A DNA stretch of 64,000 bases from Lepas anatifera (GCA_034440635.1 JAOTON010001354.1:186001-250000), one strand, 5' to 3'; shown: positions 23,800 through 35,135, counted from the stretch's first letter. Program-made: numbers and translations. Notes: generated by a model not told the origin, from the sequence alone.

Positions 23800-24015
23800 C
23801 CAACAATGAACAAACTGTGAAAGACGAGCTGTGACTCCTCGACACACGACCGACAATTTGGTGCGGCTAAGGCAATGGTAGCAGGACAGCGACTGCCTGA
23901 GGGCATCATCCATCTTCTGGCGGTGGTTTGCGCCGGAAATTATCTCTAAATCGGCGCCGAAACAGACGCCTCCGCTTGGCGAGGACACTTATCACTGTTT
24001 GCGCCATTATGATGG
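23800..24015 (+). promoter_or_regulatory. GC-rich non-coding block R1, copy b
   Basis: Matches the second half of 2886-3110: GAGGGCATCATCCATC, GCCGGAAAT, AAATCGGCGCC, CGAGGACACTTATCACTG. More diverged than R1c. It lies 8.2 kb upstream of HES-b. Confidence 0.5.
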
Positions 24016-24494
24016 CGTTTTGGAGAAGCACACTGCTGTTGACGCCATCTAAAAGAACATACAGTAACAAAATATGAGTAAGTTGTGGAGCCTCATGCCG
24101 TTCAAATGCCCGCAGATCTGATCTGGTTCTATTGTCGGAAGAACCTGAGCTGGTGCTATATTCTACCTTCTTCCACATCATGAATTTCTTCTTCCACGTC
24201 TTCCTTCAAATCAGAATCTTCCAAATCACTTGCGATAAGCACTGGAATGGTATAAAAGTTGGTGAGCGCGCTAACTTTGGCCGTAGATACTGGATACACA
24301 AAAACATGCATAGATACCATTACACATTTGTCAATATTTGGGTTGATGGTATTAATGGCAAAACGATATCTCTATTGTCGATAGATTTGTGCAGTAGATT
24401 TGCCGATGAAATTGTGAGGTGCCTCCCAGAATTCGTATAGTTATCTGCTGGTCTGAACGATTCCACTATAAAGCACCGGTCATATCAGTTCAAA

Positions 24495-24649
24495 GTGGAG
24501 GCGGCCGGAGCGTGGGAACTGGATGCTGCAGAGGCCGGCGGATGTGCCGACGGCCACCACCAAATTGGCCTGCACGCGTCCCTCCGCGCGGGAGGCACCG
24601 CCGCAGTAGCACTCCGTGATGTAATTGCAGTCCGCTGCTTTTGATCTAG
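24495..24649 (+). promoter_or_regulatory. GC-rich non-coding block R2, copy b
   Basis: Nearly identical partner of 4435-4588, with CGTGGGAA at 24511-24518. It lies between R1b and R1c, 7.5 kb upstream of HES-b. Sequence on both sides is unrelated to that around copy a. Confidence 0.55.
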
Positions 24650-24947
24650 GCCTTGCTATTATTCTCGCCGCATACACTGCTGTGATTAATCAGAGGGAAC
24701 GTGACCAGCATAAGCCCGTGTCAAGAAGACGGCTCATCATGCTCAGCTGGGCGCGCGACCAGGGCACTGCGGATCCAGGATGGTTGCCTCACGAGGAGGG
24801 CACCAACGTCTGCTGAAGAGAGGAACTTTGTGGATAGAGCCTCTCATAGACCACTGACAGTGCTGTATGCTGACCAGTGAAGCGGAATCCGACGAGGTTG
24901 AGCGTCTTGGAAAATTTATTATACTTCCTGTCAGCGCTTGTACTACC

Positions 24948-25180
24948 TCTCTCTCTCTCTCTCTCTCTCGCTCTCTTGCTCTCCCCCATACTATCAATAT
25001 TCTTATCATGTTCATGCTCATTCTCTTACACTCTCGCCTGAATGAAGTTCAAATGAATGACTGGTGACGTCACCGGACGCGGCCGGTAATCTGGCGCGTC
25101 TGCGGGTTTGGAGGGGTGGCGCCGACTGCCGGAGGGCATCATCCATCCACCGGTAGTGACTGACGCTGGAGGTCATCCCT
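24948..25180 (+). promoter_or_regulatory. GC-rich non-coding block R1, copy c, with CT tract
   Basis: A CT microsatellite (24948-24980), then a CRE-like TGACGTCA (25065-25072), GCGGCCGGTAATCTGGCGCG and GAGGGCATCATCCATC. It matches the first half of R1 copy a, including the CT tract placed upstream of the CRE. Confidence 0.5.
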
Positions 25181-25620
25181 GGAGTGGTCCAGCACAATCT
25201 GACACCCTCAACAGGTGCACCATCAACACCTTGGCTATCGGCAGGGGTGTCCTTGTCGCGGAATTTTTACTCGGGGACGGGGCCCAGACTGGCGGTGACA
25301 GTAAGCGAGGCAAGGTCTAAACATACTGTTTGTCTTTGAACACGTTGCTGATACACTTTATATTTAATACGTTTAGAGCACTTCAGTAGGCTTACGCAGA
25401 TATTGGAAGAATATTCAATTACTTTAGAATAAATAATCTCATAATTGAGATATCATGCGCATTGTCACTGACCGCTGCAGTCACATGATTGGAGAAAGCT
25501 GTTTTGTTAATGTATTTTGCAATGTATTATTATTGAATTCGTATAATCGCTGTGAGTCGAGATTGATGTAAATGGATAATGTTGATAAGTTTTGAAGTGC
25601 TGCGGCGCGGAGCATGATGA
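25181..25620. other. no recognisable feature
   Basis: AT-rich DNA with no gene or repeat recognised. Confidence 0.5.
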
Positions 25621-25897
25621 TGAGTTGCTAAGATGTTCCCTGGCCTCTCCCCTCAATCCGGAAATGTAAAAAACACTGAAGATTATATATTCGGGCACAG
25701 CCCTTCATCAGAATCGTGAAGTAAACTTTACTTTAGAGAAGTGTAGAGTAAAGTTTACTAGAGTATAGTTTACTTTCATAGAGTAAACTTTACTTTACTC
25801 CACGATTCTAATGAAGGGCTGTGCCTGAATACATAATCTTCAGTGTTTTTACATTTCCGGATTCGAGGGAGAGGCTAGGGAACATCTTAGCAACTCT
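25621..25897. repeat. foldback (long inverted repeat) element
   Basis: Two ~100-bp arms, GAGTTGCTAAGATGTTCCCT rightwards from 25622 and its complement ending near 25896, are close to perfect complements. The ~75-bp centre is itself made of alternating GTAAACTTTAC/AAAGTTTAC repeats. It would form a long hairpin. It may be a foldback MITE; no clear target duplication is seen, although GGATAATG occurs on both sides. Confidence 0.8.
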
Positions 25898-26186
25898 AGA
25901 TGGATAATGCCCATACCAGGTCACTTCGTGTCAATGCACTACCTGAGGCTAGGTAAACCTTACAATTTGGCATTAATGCTCTCTTGCTCATATTTTTCCC
26001 CGAAAGATGTCAGTAAGAATGTAAACATCCCACAATACTAGTACCGTATCGTTCTCAGTTTCTATTCGCCTCAATGTAGATGTAAGCTTAGCGGAGTATA
26101 TACTATTGGTTTTTATTTCTAGCTTCTTTCAAACTACCGAGAAATCACTGTTCTATCTTGTCTCATGGGCAGGTCAATGAAGCGTC

Positions 26187-26360
26187 TTAACACGCACCCC
26201 ATTGGGAGGGGGTAAAATTCGCATCCCTCCGGTTTTCGCCACATAACGCAGAAATGAAAAGACGGAGAACAACACAACTTACAGTACATTATTCTTGATC
26301 AATTTCACGCATCTGACTTGTATTATTTACGTCAGGCAATGTCAGGTCAGGGAGCAAATG
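26187..26360 (+). mobile_element. TTAA element variant (family G), left-end fragment
   Basis: TTAACACGCACCCCATTGGG, an imperfect palindrome (GGAGGG ... CCCTCC) and CCGGTTTTCGCC ... GCAGAAA align with the family A left end in plan but not in the palindrome core. A GTCAGGTCAGG run near 26340 also fits. The remainder is lost. Confidence 0.5.
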
Positions 26361-26439
26361 AAGGGCAAGCACTCGACCTCAAAACCCAAAATCACGTGTT
26401 TGAAGCGGCGCCAAAGGAACATCTGCCGACCAATCATTT

Positions 26440-27284
26440 TTAACACGCGCATTGACGGGGGTCTGAGCCACCTTCGCATTGACGGGGGCGGGTACCCGCC
26501 CCTCCTAAGATCTCGAGAACCACGGTAGGTACCGAAAAACGGTAAACGGCGTTGGGCTGCCCATCCACTTCTCCATCGAAAACATTTGAACCATTTTTTG
26601 TCAGGTCACATTTAAGGTCACGAGAGGTCAAAAACAGCCGTCATAGGGATAACATGTAAATTCAGTTTTTTTGCCATTACATTTGAACAAGTAAAGATAG
26701 AGCAAAAACGACTTGAACTGTATGAATCCTCTCAGCAAGCCGAATCGAATGATATATAATTTGACCTTGCTAGGTCAAGTCAAGGGTTTGACCTGACCTG
26801 AGGTCATGTCAGGGTCAAATTATATGAAATGCATATCATTAGAGCCGCAAAGCCCAGGCGAGTCTAATGCAGCTAAAATAAAAGCTCTATCACCATCCGT
26901 TACTTAGTTATTCCATAAAAACAATTTTTCCCATGTATTTCCAATGGAGAGGTCATGCCTCGTACCTGACCTTAGGTCATCGATATCAAAAATACCGGAA
27001 TAAATTTTAGAGAACTTAATGGGGCCATTATGTGATATGAGTTTCAATCGGATAATTTCACCCTGCTCCGACTTATGCTATCTTAAACTTTTTTTGAGGT
27101 CGGGTCACTAGACCTGCACTGGTGACCTGACCTTGGATGACCTAACCTTAAAATTTTCACAGAAGTTGTAAAAATGATGAGGAAAAGGTATGCCAAGTAC
27201 GGCGGCGCTACACACCACCCTTTTTTCTGCTATCTCCGAAAAATCCGAGGGGGCGGGTACCCGCCCCGTCAATGCGCGTGTTAA
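26440..27284 (-). mobile_element. TTAA family A element, complete
   Basis: 845 bp, with the two-copy terminal end on the left. Point changes such as GACCTTGGATGACC (normally CTGAGATGACC) mark it as somewhat older than the copies at 57807 and 63199. Confidence 0.93.
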
Positions 27285-27390
27285 GATTGCACAATATGAT
27301 CAGATCATTAGGGCCCACGAATCAGCTATCTCGGAGTTTTCATACTGTTAACCTAAAATGGGGTCAATTTTTAGGTCGTTCCATTATTGA

Positions 27391-28421
27391 TTAACCCGCG
27401 CCCCACCGGGGAGTCCAGCGCCACCTTCACCCCACCGGGGGCCATCGATGGCCCCCTCTAACTCCGAAAATATGGGCGTTAGCGCAAATCTGCAAAGTGC
27501 AATAGAAAGCTCGCGTGAATTCAGTAAGAAATTACTTTGCATGTTTTAGTGCTCAGGTCAATGGTTTGACCTCCAGAGGTCAAATTAGGTCCAGATCGGC
27601 TATTTTCACTCAAATATGCAATGCTTAAGCAGACTGAGCATAACTCTCATGCCATTAGAGCTATTGAAGTCTGGTAAAGTACATTTAATAGGAAATTGTC
27701 AGTCCTTCTTCCGCTATGTAGAACGTAAAGACCTCCCGCCATTAGTTTTACCTCCAGAGTTCACCTCGTGATCTAAGATGACCTGAGGTCACGAAAGGTC
27801 AGAAAGTGACCTTGCCGTATATCAAATGAAAGCCAGTGACAAGACGAACACGATGGTGTTTGTTTCACCGCTCTAGCTTAATTAGGTCAAAAGTTATTGT
27901 CAAAATACTGTTTTTGACCCCTGGTGACCTTGGATGACCTTGGAGTGGTCAAAGGGAAAATATGACCCCTGGAATCCGTGAAAAGGTGTCCAAGAACCCC
28001 TTTCTGATCAAGCTGAGCATTTTCAATCGCTTTTGTGACTTTTAGATCATAAGACAGCTTTTCCCCATGCTTTGTCAATGGAAGAGGTCACCTCGTGACC
28101 TGACCTCAGGGCACGAAATCAAAAAATCCCGGATATACACCTTGTAGAAACTGGAGGGGCCATAAAGTGTAGGAAGTTTTAAACTGATTGAATTCGAAAT
28201 GTAGCTCTTACAGAGCTCCAAATTTGAAGTGAGGTGACCTTGGTTGACTTCGTCTGGTGACCTGACCTTGGGTGACCCGGGGTAAAAAATTTCAGGGATG
28301 GTGGGAAAATGATGCAGTGAGAGGTAGAGCCTTCAACTGTGGTGCTGCGCCTCTTCGTTTTTCTCCCATCTCGGAAAAACCTTAGGGGGCCATCGATGGC
28401 CCCCGGTGGGGCGAGGGTTAA
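27391..28421 (-). mobile_element. TTAA family B element, complete
   Basis: 1031 bp. Terminal repeat CCC(T/G)CGCCCCACCGGGG; palindrome GGGGCCATCGATGGCCCC at both ends; two-copy terminal region on the left. The body aligns collinearly with family A (for example the segment around CCCATTGGAAAAGCATGGGG in plus orientation). Dense in AGGTCA hexamers. Confidence 0.92.
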
Positions 28422-29446
28422 AGCCAATTACGAGTCTAGGGTGAAAAATAGGAGGGGCTGAATAGATGATAAATCCTGAATGGATAAGCTTGGAAGTCCT
28501 CACATCGTGTATTCCTATCCCGATCTTGACCATAAAGTTGAGATTTGACCATCTGACCTCTCAGAGACCATATGAGGACATATGAGCATTAGGTTGCCCC
28601 TAATGCACCAAATATGGTAAAAATACCTCCCCCAGTCGTGTTGTTGTACCTGTTGCTTCATATATTTCAAAATAATTTTATTGTTATCCTAGCACTACGA
28701 AAAATGGTGCAAAGTTCTTTGATCATTTGCCCAAAACTCGCAAAAATTGCTTAAAAATGGACACTTCAAAACATTACAGCCTTTGCAACATCTCAGATGA
28801 TCGATTGAGGAATATTTTGAAATCAAGGATTGTGATATTTGACTCAATATCGTAGAATAATCAGAAGGATCTATCATGAAGGCCAGATATTAACTTGACT
28901 TTGACTTACAGCTTTGAGCTTTTTTATTGTATTTGTTGCCGCGGCGCTGCCTTGCAACTATCGCGCTGAAGCTGTTTCCATCTCTCTGCTTTGGACCAGC
29001 CGATACTGCTGCAGTCTTGGTTGACGATCTGCACTACACTCTCAAGATTAGTGGTGTAGTGAGAGAGGGTGGACTTGAGTGGCCTATTTATAAAAGCCTT
29101 TGTCTCGTCATCTGTGTGAGATGACGAAGGAGGGGTGGCTGTAGCTGGTTCTGGTAAGTCTTCAGGCTTGCAGACACTGAAGTTCAGGGGAAGAGTCTAA
29201 AAATTCCTGGCGGCCTTTTTACCCACCCCTGAGCTTGCGAGCAATCATTTCCTCAGAGTATTAACTGCTCCTCCTCTCCCAGCCTCCTCACCTTACTTAT
29301 CAATGATCCCGTCATGGCCACGAGAACACTCTCCGAGTGCACCTGTTGAGAGCTAAACTGCAGTATGGGGCTAATGACCATCTTTTCCACCGAATTTTTG
29401 TACCTCCAGCTGGATGAAGCGGTAAAGTCTGTTCTCCAGGTGTTTC
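28422..29446. other. no firm feature; possible decayed coding fragment on minus strand
   Basis: Minus-strand frames at 29459-29253 and about 29210-28925 give protein-like stretches (VEKMVISPILQFSSQQ; DETKAFINRPLKSTLSH). They are in different frames with stops between and I cannot name a family. Otherwise AT-rich DNA. Confidence 0.25.
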
Positions 29447-30790
29447 TTAACACGCGCATTGACAGGGGTCTGAGCCACCTTCGCTTTGACGAGGGGGGCG
29501 GGTACCCGTTCTCCCTAAGATCTCGAGAACCACGTTAGGTAGCGAAAAACGGTAGACGGCGTTGGGTGGCCCATCCACTTCTCCATCGAAAATATTTGAA
29601 CCATTTTTTTGTCAGTTCACATTTGAGGCCACGAGAGGTCAAAACATGCCGTCATAGGGATAATATGTAAATTAACCCTCGCCCCACCGGGGGGCCATCG
29701 ATGGCCCCCTAAGGTTTTTCCGGGATAGCCGAAAAACGACGAGGCGCAGCACCGCGGTTGAGGGCTCTACCTCTCACTGCAACATTTTCCCATCATCCCT
29801 GAAATTTTTACCCCGGGTCACCCAAGGTCAGGTCACTAGACGAGGTCAACCAAGGTCACCTCACTTCACCTTTAGAGCTCTGTAAGAGCTACATTTCAAA
29901 CTCGATCAATTTGAAACTTCCTACACTTCATGACCCCTCCAGGGTCTACAAGGTGTATATCCGGGATTTTTCGATTTCGTGCCCTGAGGTCAGGTCACGA
30001 GGCAACCTCTCCCATTGGAAAAGCATGGGGAAAAGCTATTTCATGATATAAAAGCCACAAAAATGATTGCAAATACTCAGACTGCTCAGAACAACGTTTT
30101 TGGACACCCTTTCACGGATCCCAGGGGTCATATTTGCCCTTTGACTTTTCCAAGGTCATCCAAGGTCACCAGAGGTCAAAAACAGTATTTTGACAATAAC
30201 TTTTGACCTAATTGAGCTAGAGCGGTGAAACAAACACTATCGTGTTTGTCTTGTTACTGGCTTTCATTTGATATACGGCAAGGTCACTTTTTGACCTTTC
30301 GTGACCTCAGGTCATATTAGGTCACGAGGTGACCTCTGGCGGTCAAACCACTGGCGGGAGGTCTTTACGTTCCACATAGCGGAAAAAGTACTTGCAATTT
30401 GCTATCAAATGTACTTTACCAGGCCTCAATAGCTCTAATGACATAAGAGTTATGCCCAGTTTGCTTAATCATTGCATATTTGAGTGAAAACAGCCGATCT
30501 TGACCTAATTTGACCTCTGGAGGTCAAACCATTGACCTGAGCACTAAAACATGCGAAGTAATTTCTTACTGAATTCACGCGAGCTTTCTATTGCACTTTG
30601 CAGATTTGCGCTAACCCCCATATTTTCGGAGTTAGAGGGGGGGCCATCGATGGCCCCCGGTGGGGCGAAGGTGGCGCCGGACCCCCGGTGGGGCGCGGGT
30701 TAAGCTTTTCGGCCAGTTACATCTGAATAAGTAACAGATAGAGCAAAACGACTTGAACTATATGAATTCTCGCATGATTGGAAGACACTA
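29447..30790 (-). mobile_element. TTAA family A element split by family B
   Basis: Family A sequence 29447-29675 resumes at 30700 (CTTTTCGGCCAGTTACATCT) and fades near 30790, so the distal half is missing. The break lies at a TTAA within ATGTAAATTAA; intact family A has ATGTAAATTCAG here. Confidence 0.88.
29672..30703 (+). mobile_element. TTAA family B element inserted in family A
   Basis: 1032 bp, flanked on both sides by TTAA and then by family A sequence: direct evidence that family B integrates at TTAA and duplicates it. Very similar to the copy at 51304-52339. Confidence 0.95.
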
Positions 30791-30831
30791 CTCAAGGATT
30801 TTCAAGCCTTGCAACGATAAGGCTAGAAGGC

Positions 30832-31678
30832 TTAACACGCGCATTGACGGGGGTCTGAGCCACCTTCGCATTGACGGGGGGGCGGGTACCCGCCCCTAAG
30901 ATCTCAAGAACCACGGTAGGTAGCAAAAAACGGTAAACGGCGTTGGGCTGCCCATCCAATTCTCCATCGGAAACATTTAAACCATTTTTTGTCAGGTCAC
31001 ATTTAAGGTCACGAGAGGTCAAAAATGCCCGTCATAGGGATAACATGTAAAATTCAGTTTTTCGGGCATTACATCTGAACAAGTAAAGATAGAGCAAAAC
31101 CACTTGAACTATATGAATCCTCTTAGCAAGCCGAATCGAATGATATATAATTTGACCTTGCTAGGTCAAATCAAGGATTTGACCTGACCTGAGGTCAGGT
31201 CAGGGTCAAATTATATAAAATGCATATCATTAGAACCGCAAAGCCCAGGCGAGTCTAATGCAGCTAAAATAAATGCTCTATCACCATCCGTTACTGAGTT
31301 ATTCCGTAAAAACCATTTTTCCCATGTATTTCCAATGAAGAGGTCATGCTTCGTACCTGGCCTTAGGTCATCGATATCAAAAATACCGGAACATATTTTA
31401 GAGAACTCGGTGGAGCCATTTTGTGATATGAGTTTCAATCGGATAAGTTCACCCTGCTCCGACTTATGCTATCTTAAACTTTTTTTGAGGTCGGGTCACT
31501 TGACCTGTACTGGTGACCTGACCTGAGATGACCTAACCTTAAAATTTTCACAAAAGTTGTAAAAATGATGAGGGAAAAGGTACACCAAGTACGGCGGCGC
31601 TACGCGCCGCCGTTTTTCTACTGTCTCCGAAAAACCCGAGGGGGGCGGGTACCCGCCCCCCGTCAATGCGCGTGTTAA
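30832..31678 (-). mobile_element. TTAA family A element, complete
   Basis: 847 bp, close to the family consensus. It lies only ~40 bp from the end of the interrupted copy at 29447-30790, in the same orientation. Confidence 0.95.
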
Positions 31679-31949
31679 GTCCTTGTTTAGTGAATTGACA
31701 AGGTGATTATCACTCAATCTAAAAGGAAGGACTTTACTTTCAGTGTTGACTGAACGATCTCTGGTTGTTTATAAGTAGTTCAAAGAAATACTTCACATCT
31801 GAGGATTGTGTTCAATATTCGTAGATGAATTAGTGTGTTTTTTAATTTTGGCCGTCTTAGGTCAGTAAGCTGGGCGAGGGTCTCTTTCTCTCTCTCGACC
31901 CCCTCTGCGGCACCCTAGACCTGTTGTTCCCCTGCCTTTTCCAAACCAC

Positions 31950-32118
31950 CACGCGTCGCGCCACCTCCCCGGCACGGGTCACTCTACCGGCACGCTCCGA
32001 ACCTAGGCCCCGCCCTCTGTAGCGTCTCTCCACCAATCAGCGGCCGTCTCCATTGATGTGGTGCTCGTGCCGGCCGTGTGGCTGGCACGGGCGCCGGCCC
32101 GCGACCTCGCAGCTCAGT
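31950..32118 (+). promoter_or_regulatory. HES-b proximal promoter
   Basis: CACGCG (31950-31955, the class C site bound by HES repressors, possible autoregulation), GC box CCGCCC (32010-32015), CCAAT (32033-32037) and initiator TCAGT (32114-32118). GC box and CCAAT are 23 bp apart with GCGTC between, exactly as in HES-a. No YGTGRGAA site was seen between 31680 and the start codon, unlike HES-a. Confidence 0.5.
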
Positions 32119-32173
32119 TGTTGAGAGGGGCTATAGGGGTGCGGTTGTGCTGAGTTGGAGATTGAAAGAAGTA

Positions 32174-34181
32174 ATGGAGCCGAGTTTGGTGCGCATTGTC
32201 AAGCCGATGAGTCTGGCCAGAAAAGTACGCAAACCTATAATGGAAAAAAGAGGAGGGAACGGATCAATGGCTGCCTTCAGGAGCTCAAGGACATGCTGAT
32301 CGAGGAGAGCGCCATCCAAAGACCGGTAAGTGTTGCTTTTGACCCAATGAAACTGCTTTATTTTTCAGAAAAGCTGTGTGCCTGATCTAGATTGGTGGAC
32401 CAACAAAGTGCTCGATCCTCGGATTTCCAATAGAACGTTAGCTCAGAAATTGTAAAACCTAGAAATATTGAAGAAAAATTCAGGTGAGAGTAAAATAGCT
32501 TAATCTACAAAAAGCGACGAAAATATATCAAAGTACGATCAAAAGTGCCGTAACACCGATCCTAAGACTAAATGACTCAAACAGGTAGAAACGTGTATAC
32601 TCTAAATGTGAATACAAACAACAATGCTAAAACCTAAAAACAAAAAATGAGAAATGAAAGGAAATAACTCTAGGAGGTTAGAAGTGCTGGTAGCGGAAGA
32701 AGTTTTAACGGTTTTAAAAATGGTGGTAATACAAGGATAAGTCATAAAAACATGAAAAGGCATAAACTGCTAGATATTACTAAAACCAAATCATTAAAAA
32801 GATTGCAGTGCATTTTTGGTCGTGTACACAATTGTAATCGCATATGTTTCCCCCCATTTTGTGTCCCTAATTTTAGCAACAGCTTGACACACTTTTAACG
32901 GTGATATTATACGGCACGTTTTTTTACATGGGCTTGAGCTGTTATTAGCTTTTTTAGTGGCAGATACAAGGCGGGAGGGGCTATCGAGGCTTACAGCATC
33001 TCCCCCGAAAGCTCTGAGTGCCCATAGAAGTTGCATGGTAAGAGGTTATTCGAGGCAAAGATGAGGAAGTTTGAGGCTCTAGTCCCCCCCCCTTAAATGA
33101 AGTCTAAATCTATAGCTAAAAAGCACTATAAAATTAGAGTCTTTTTCCGTGAAAAATTTTTGGTTTTTTACACGCCTCTCTCTTGGACGCAGGGCCCGAA
33201 GCCGTTTGATTCAATATTTCGAGGAGGAATGCGTTTCTTAAAATTAATTTCTGTCTCAAGTCCTGGACGATATCGAAGTTATAGTCGTTAAGACCCGCTT
33301 GCAATTTTCTTGAGGTCGCAGTCGTGTTCAATACGATGAAGGCTTTGCGCTACCATAACGAGCCACTGAAACATGGAGAAAATAAAACAGATTCCCATCT
33401 CTAGGTCACCCCATGCCTGTCACAAAATCTGAGGAGATGATTCTGATTCAACGTTTTCCTCTATTTTTTCACATCTTCCAATGCACCACTGGCAGAAACA
33501 AGGGGGCTATGGGGGCTCAAGGCCCTTTCCCCGAGTGCCCATAGAAATGGCGTAGTAAAAGCTTATTCGAGGCAAAGGAAGGGGAAAGTGTGAGTCCCTC
33601 GCCCCCCCCCAAGAAGTCTAAATATGTCGCTAAAGGCACTATAAAATCAGAGTATTTGTACCGTGAATAAAAAACTTGGTTTCTTACACACCCCTCTCTT
33701 GGACTCAGGGCCCAAGGCCGTCCAAGCTGGAGAAGGCCGACATTCTGGAGCAGACGGTGCACCACATGCGGGAGTTGCACAAGATGTTGCGTCGCAGCCA
33801 GTGCGGCGACGACACGGACGTCGCCGGCTCCAGCAGCACTGCCGACTCTTACCGGCGCGGCTACCAGCAGTGTCTGAAGGCGGTGAAGAGCCTTAGCGAT
33901 GCTGGCAGTGACAGTGGTGCTCTAACAGGCCTCGTCACCAACCTGCAGCAGCGCTACGACGCGCTGCACCGGCACCAGCAGGGTGGTGACAAGGTGGTGC
34001 GCAGACTAGACAGTGGTGACAGTGCGGGGAAGCGTCACCACACAGCGCCGCCGACAGCTTTCTCTCGCAGGATGCTAGCAGAGCCTGGAGTGGTTCAGAG
34101 TGGGAGGACTCGATGGAGGAGGATGACGCCCTGGACCTGACCAGCCGGGCCGGTGGAGGTGCGCCCTGGCGGCCCTGGTAG
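32174..34181 (+). CDS. HES-b: bHLH-Orange repressor paralogue with two frameshifts
   Basis: Exons 32174-32325 and 33709-34181, phase 0, over a 1383-bp intron (donor GTAAGT, acceptor GGACTCAG). The parts match HES-a: KPIMEK basic region, KLEKADILEQTVHHM helix 2, Orange-like YRRGYQQCLKAVK, and WRPW before the stop at 34179-34181. Two single-base losses break it: an A run in the basic region (32244-32249) and a G run near the C terminus (34026-34029, four Gs against five in HES-a). With both corrected the product is ~208 aa. Exon 1 differs from HES-a mostly at silent sites on both sides of the first break, so selection acted until recently. Sequence error, allele or young pseudogene remain open. 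It lacks the serine run of HES-a. Confidence 0.8.
32970..33721 (+). repeat. intronic duplication carrying a decoy splice acceptor
   Basis: About 240 bp at 32970-33212 recur at 33503-33721. Shared landmarks are GAGTGCCCATAGAA, TTATTCGAGGCAAAG, a C-run, AAGTCTAAAT, CACTATAAAAT and the splice site. The first copy ends CTTGGACGCAG then GGCCCGAAGCCG, a plausible acceptor plus the first dozen exon-2 bases, but then runs into non-coding sequence. The second copy is the real acceptor. Confidence 0.8.
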
Positions 34182-35135
34182 GCGTTAGTGTCGCCAGGCA
34201 TGGTCGTGGTGGACAATGAATTATCGGACTGGACCTTACTTCGGAGGACAATTTTGTGGGCAGAGGAGTTGATATGGCTTCCATAGTACTATGCTTAAGT
34301 ACTGCAATGTTAAAATTAGTGTGATACACGCGTTCCTATAAAATTATTAACGTGCTGACATTGGTGCTAAGTGTTAGTGCGTTGCTTGTTTACATACCTT
34401 TTTCCGCGTATGTGCCTACGCATTGTAGCCTGGCATAGTGGCTGGTGGGTGGGTTGACCAAAATGTGAGCTTCCTGACAGGAGGTTCTGCCCTGAATGTT
34501 ATTTTCCACCTATTTTCCATGGAAACTGTTCATGTGTTCCTATAATGGGGAATCCCAGTATTGCAGTTGGTTGCCCAGAGAATTGACTTTGACCCAGTGA
34601 CAGGACCTAACAATTTTCAGGGGGCAGAATGATGAGAAAATTAGGAGACTGTTTTCAAGTGTATAATATTTTGTGACTGGCAGGAAGTTCACTTTGCTCC
34701 GCGTATATTAATTCATATTTGTTAATTCTTGCAAGTCACTTGAGTAGAAAGTCATGACCAATCTTATTTTCTGAGCGAGACTGAAAGATATTAACTTCAA
34801 CCGGCAGACAATTCGAGTATGGACCTTCTGATGAGTTAGAATATGAATTTCTATTATTTGCATACTAAAATTAAATAGATAAAAAGTTAAGCTTTAACAA
34901 TGTATTTATATGCAATGTAATTTAATGACGGCATTGTTTTGCAATGTTTTGTAGAGTTGTGTAGTCCTGAAAACTCAGCTGATTTTCATTCCATGTGATT
35001 GCAAATCCTCTGTTTTTTAGCAACCACCTCATTAGGTATTGCATTGTTCATAATCTATGCTTCGCATTTTCATGTGACGTGGTTTTGTGCTGTCTTTACT
35101 GTGATATGAAAATAAAGGAGCAAATGCATAAAGAT
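34182..35135 (+). other. HES-b 3' untranslated region
   Basis: AT-rich region ending at AATAAA (35111-35116). It contains three K boxes TGTGAT (34320-34325, 34994-34999, 35100-35105) and one Brd box AGCTTTA (34890-34896). These motifs are known microRNA target sites in Drosophila Notch-pathway 3' UTRs. The transcript end is inferred. Confidence 0.45.

Noticed and set aside
29253..29459. A vinculin- or catenin-like fragment on the minus strand
   Set aside because: Resemblance around VEKMVISPILQFSSQQ is short, out of frame with neighbours, and not strong enough to name a family.
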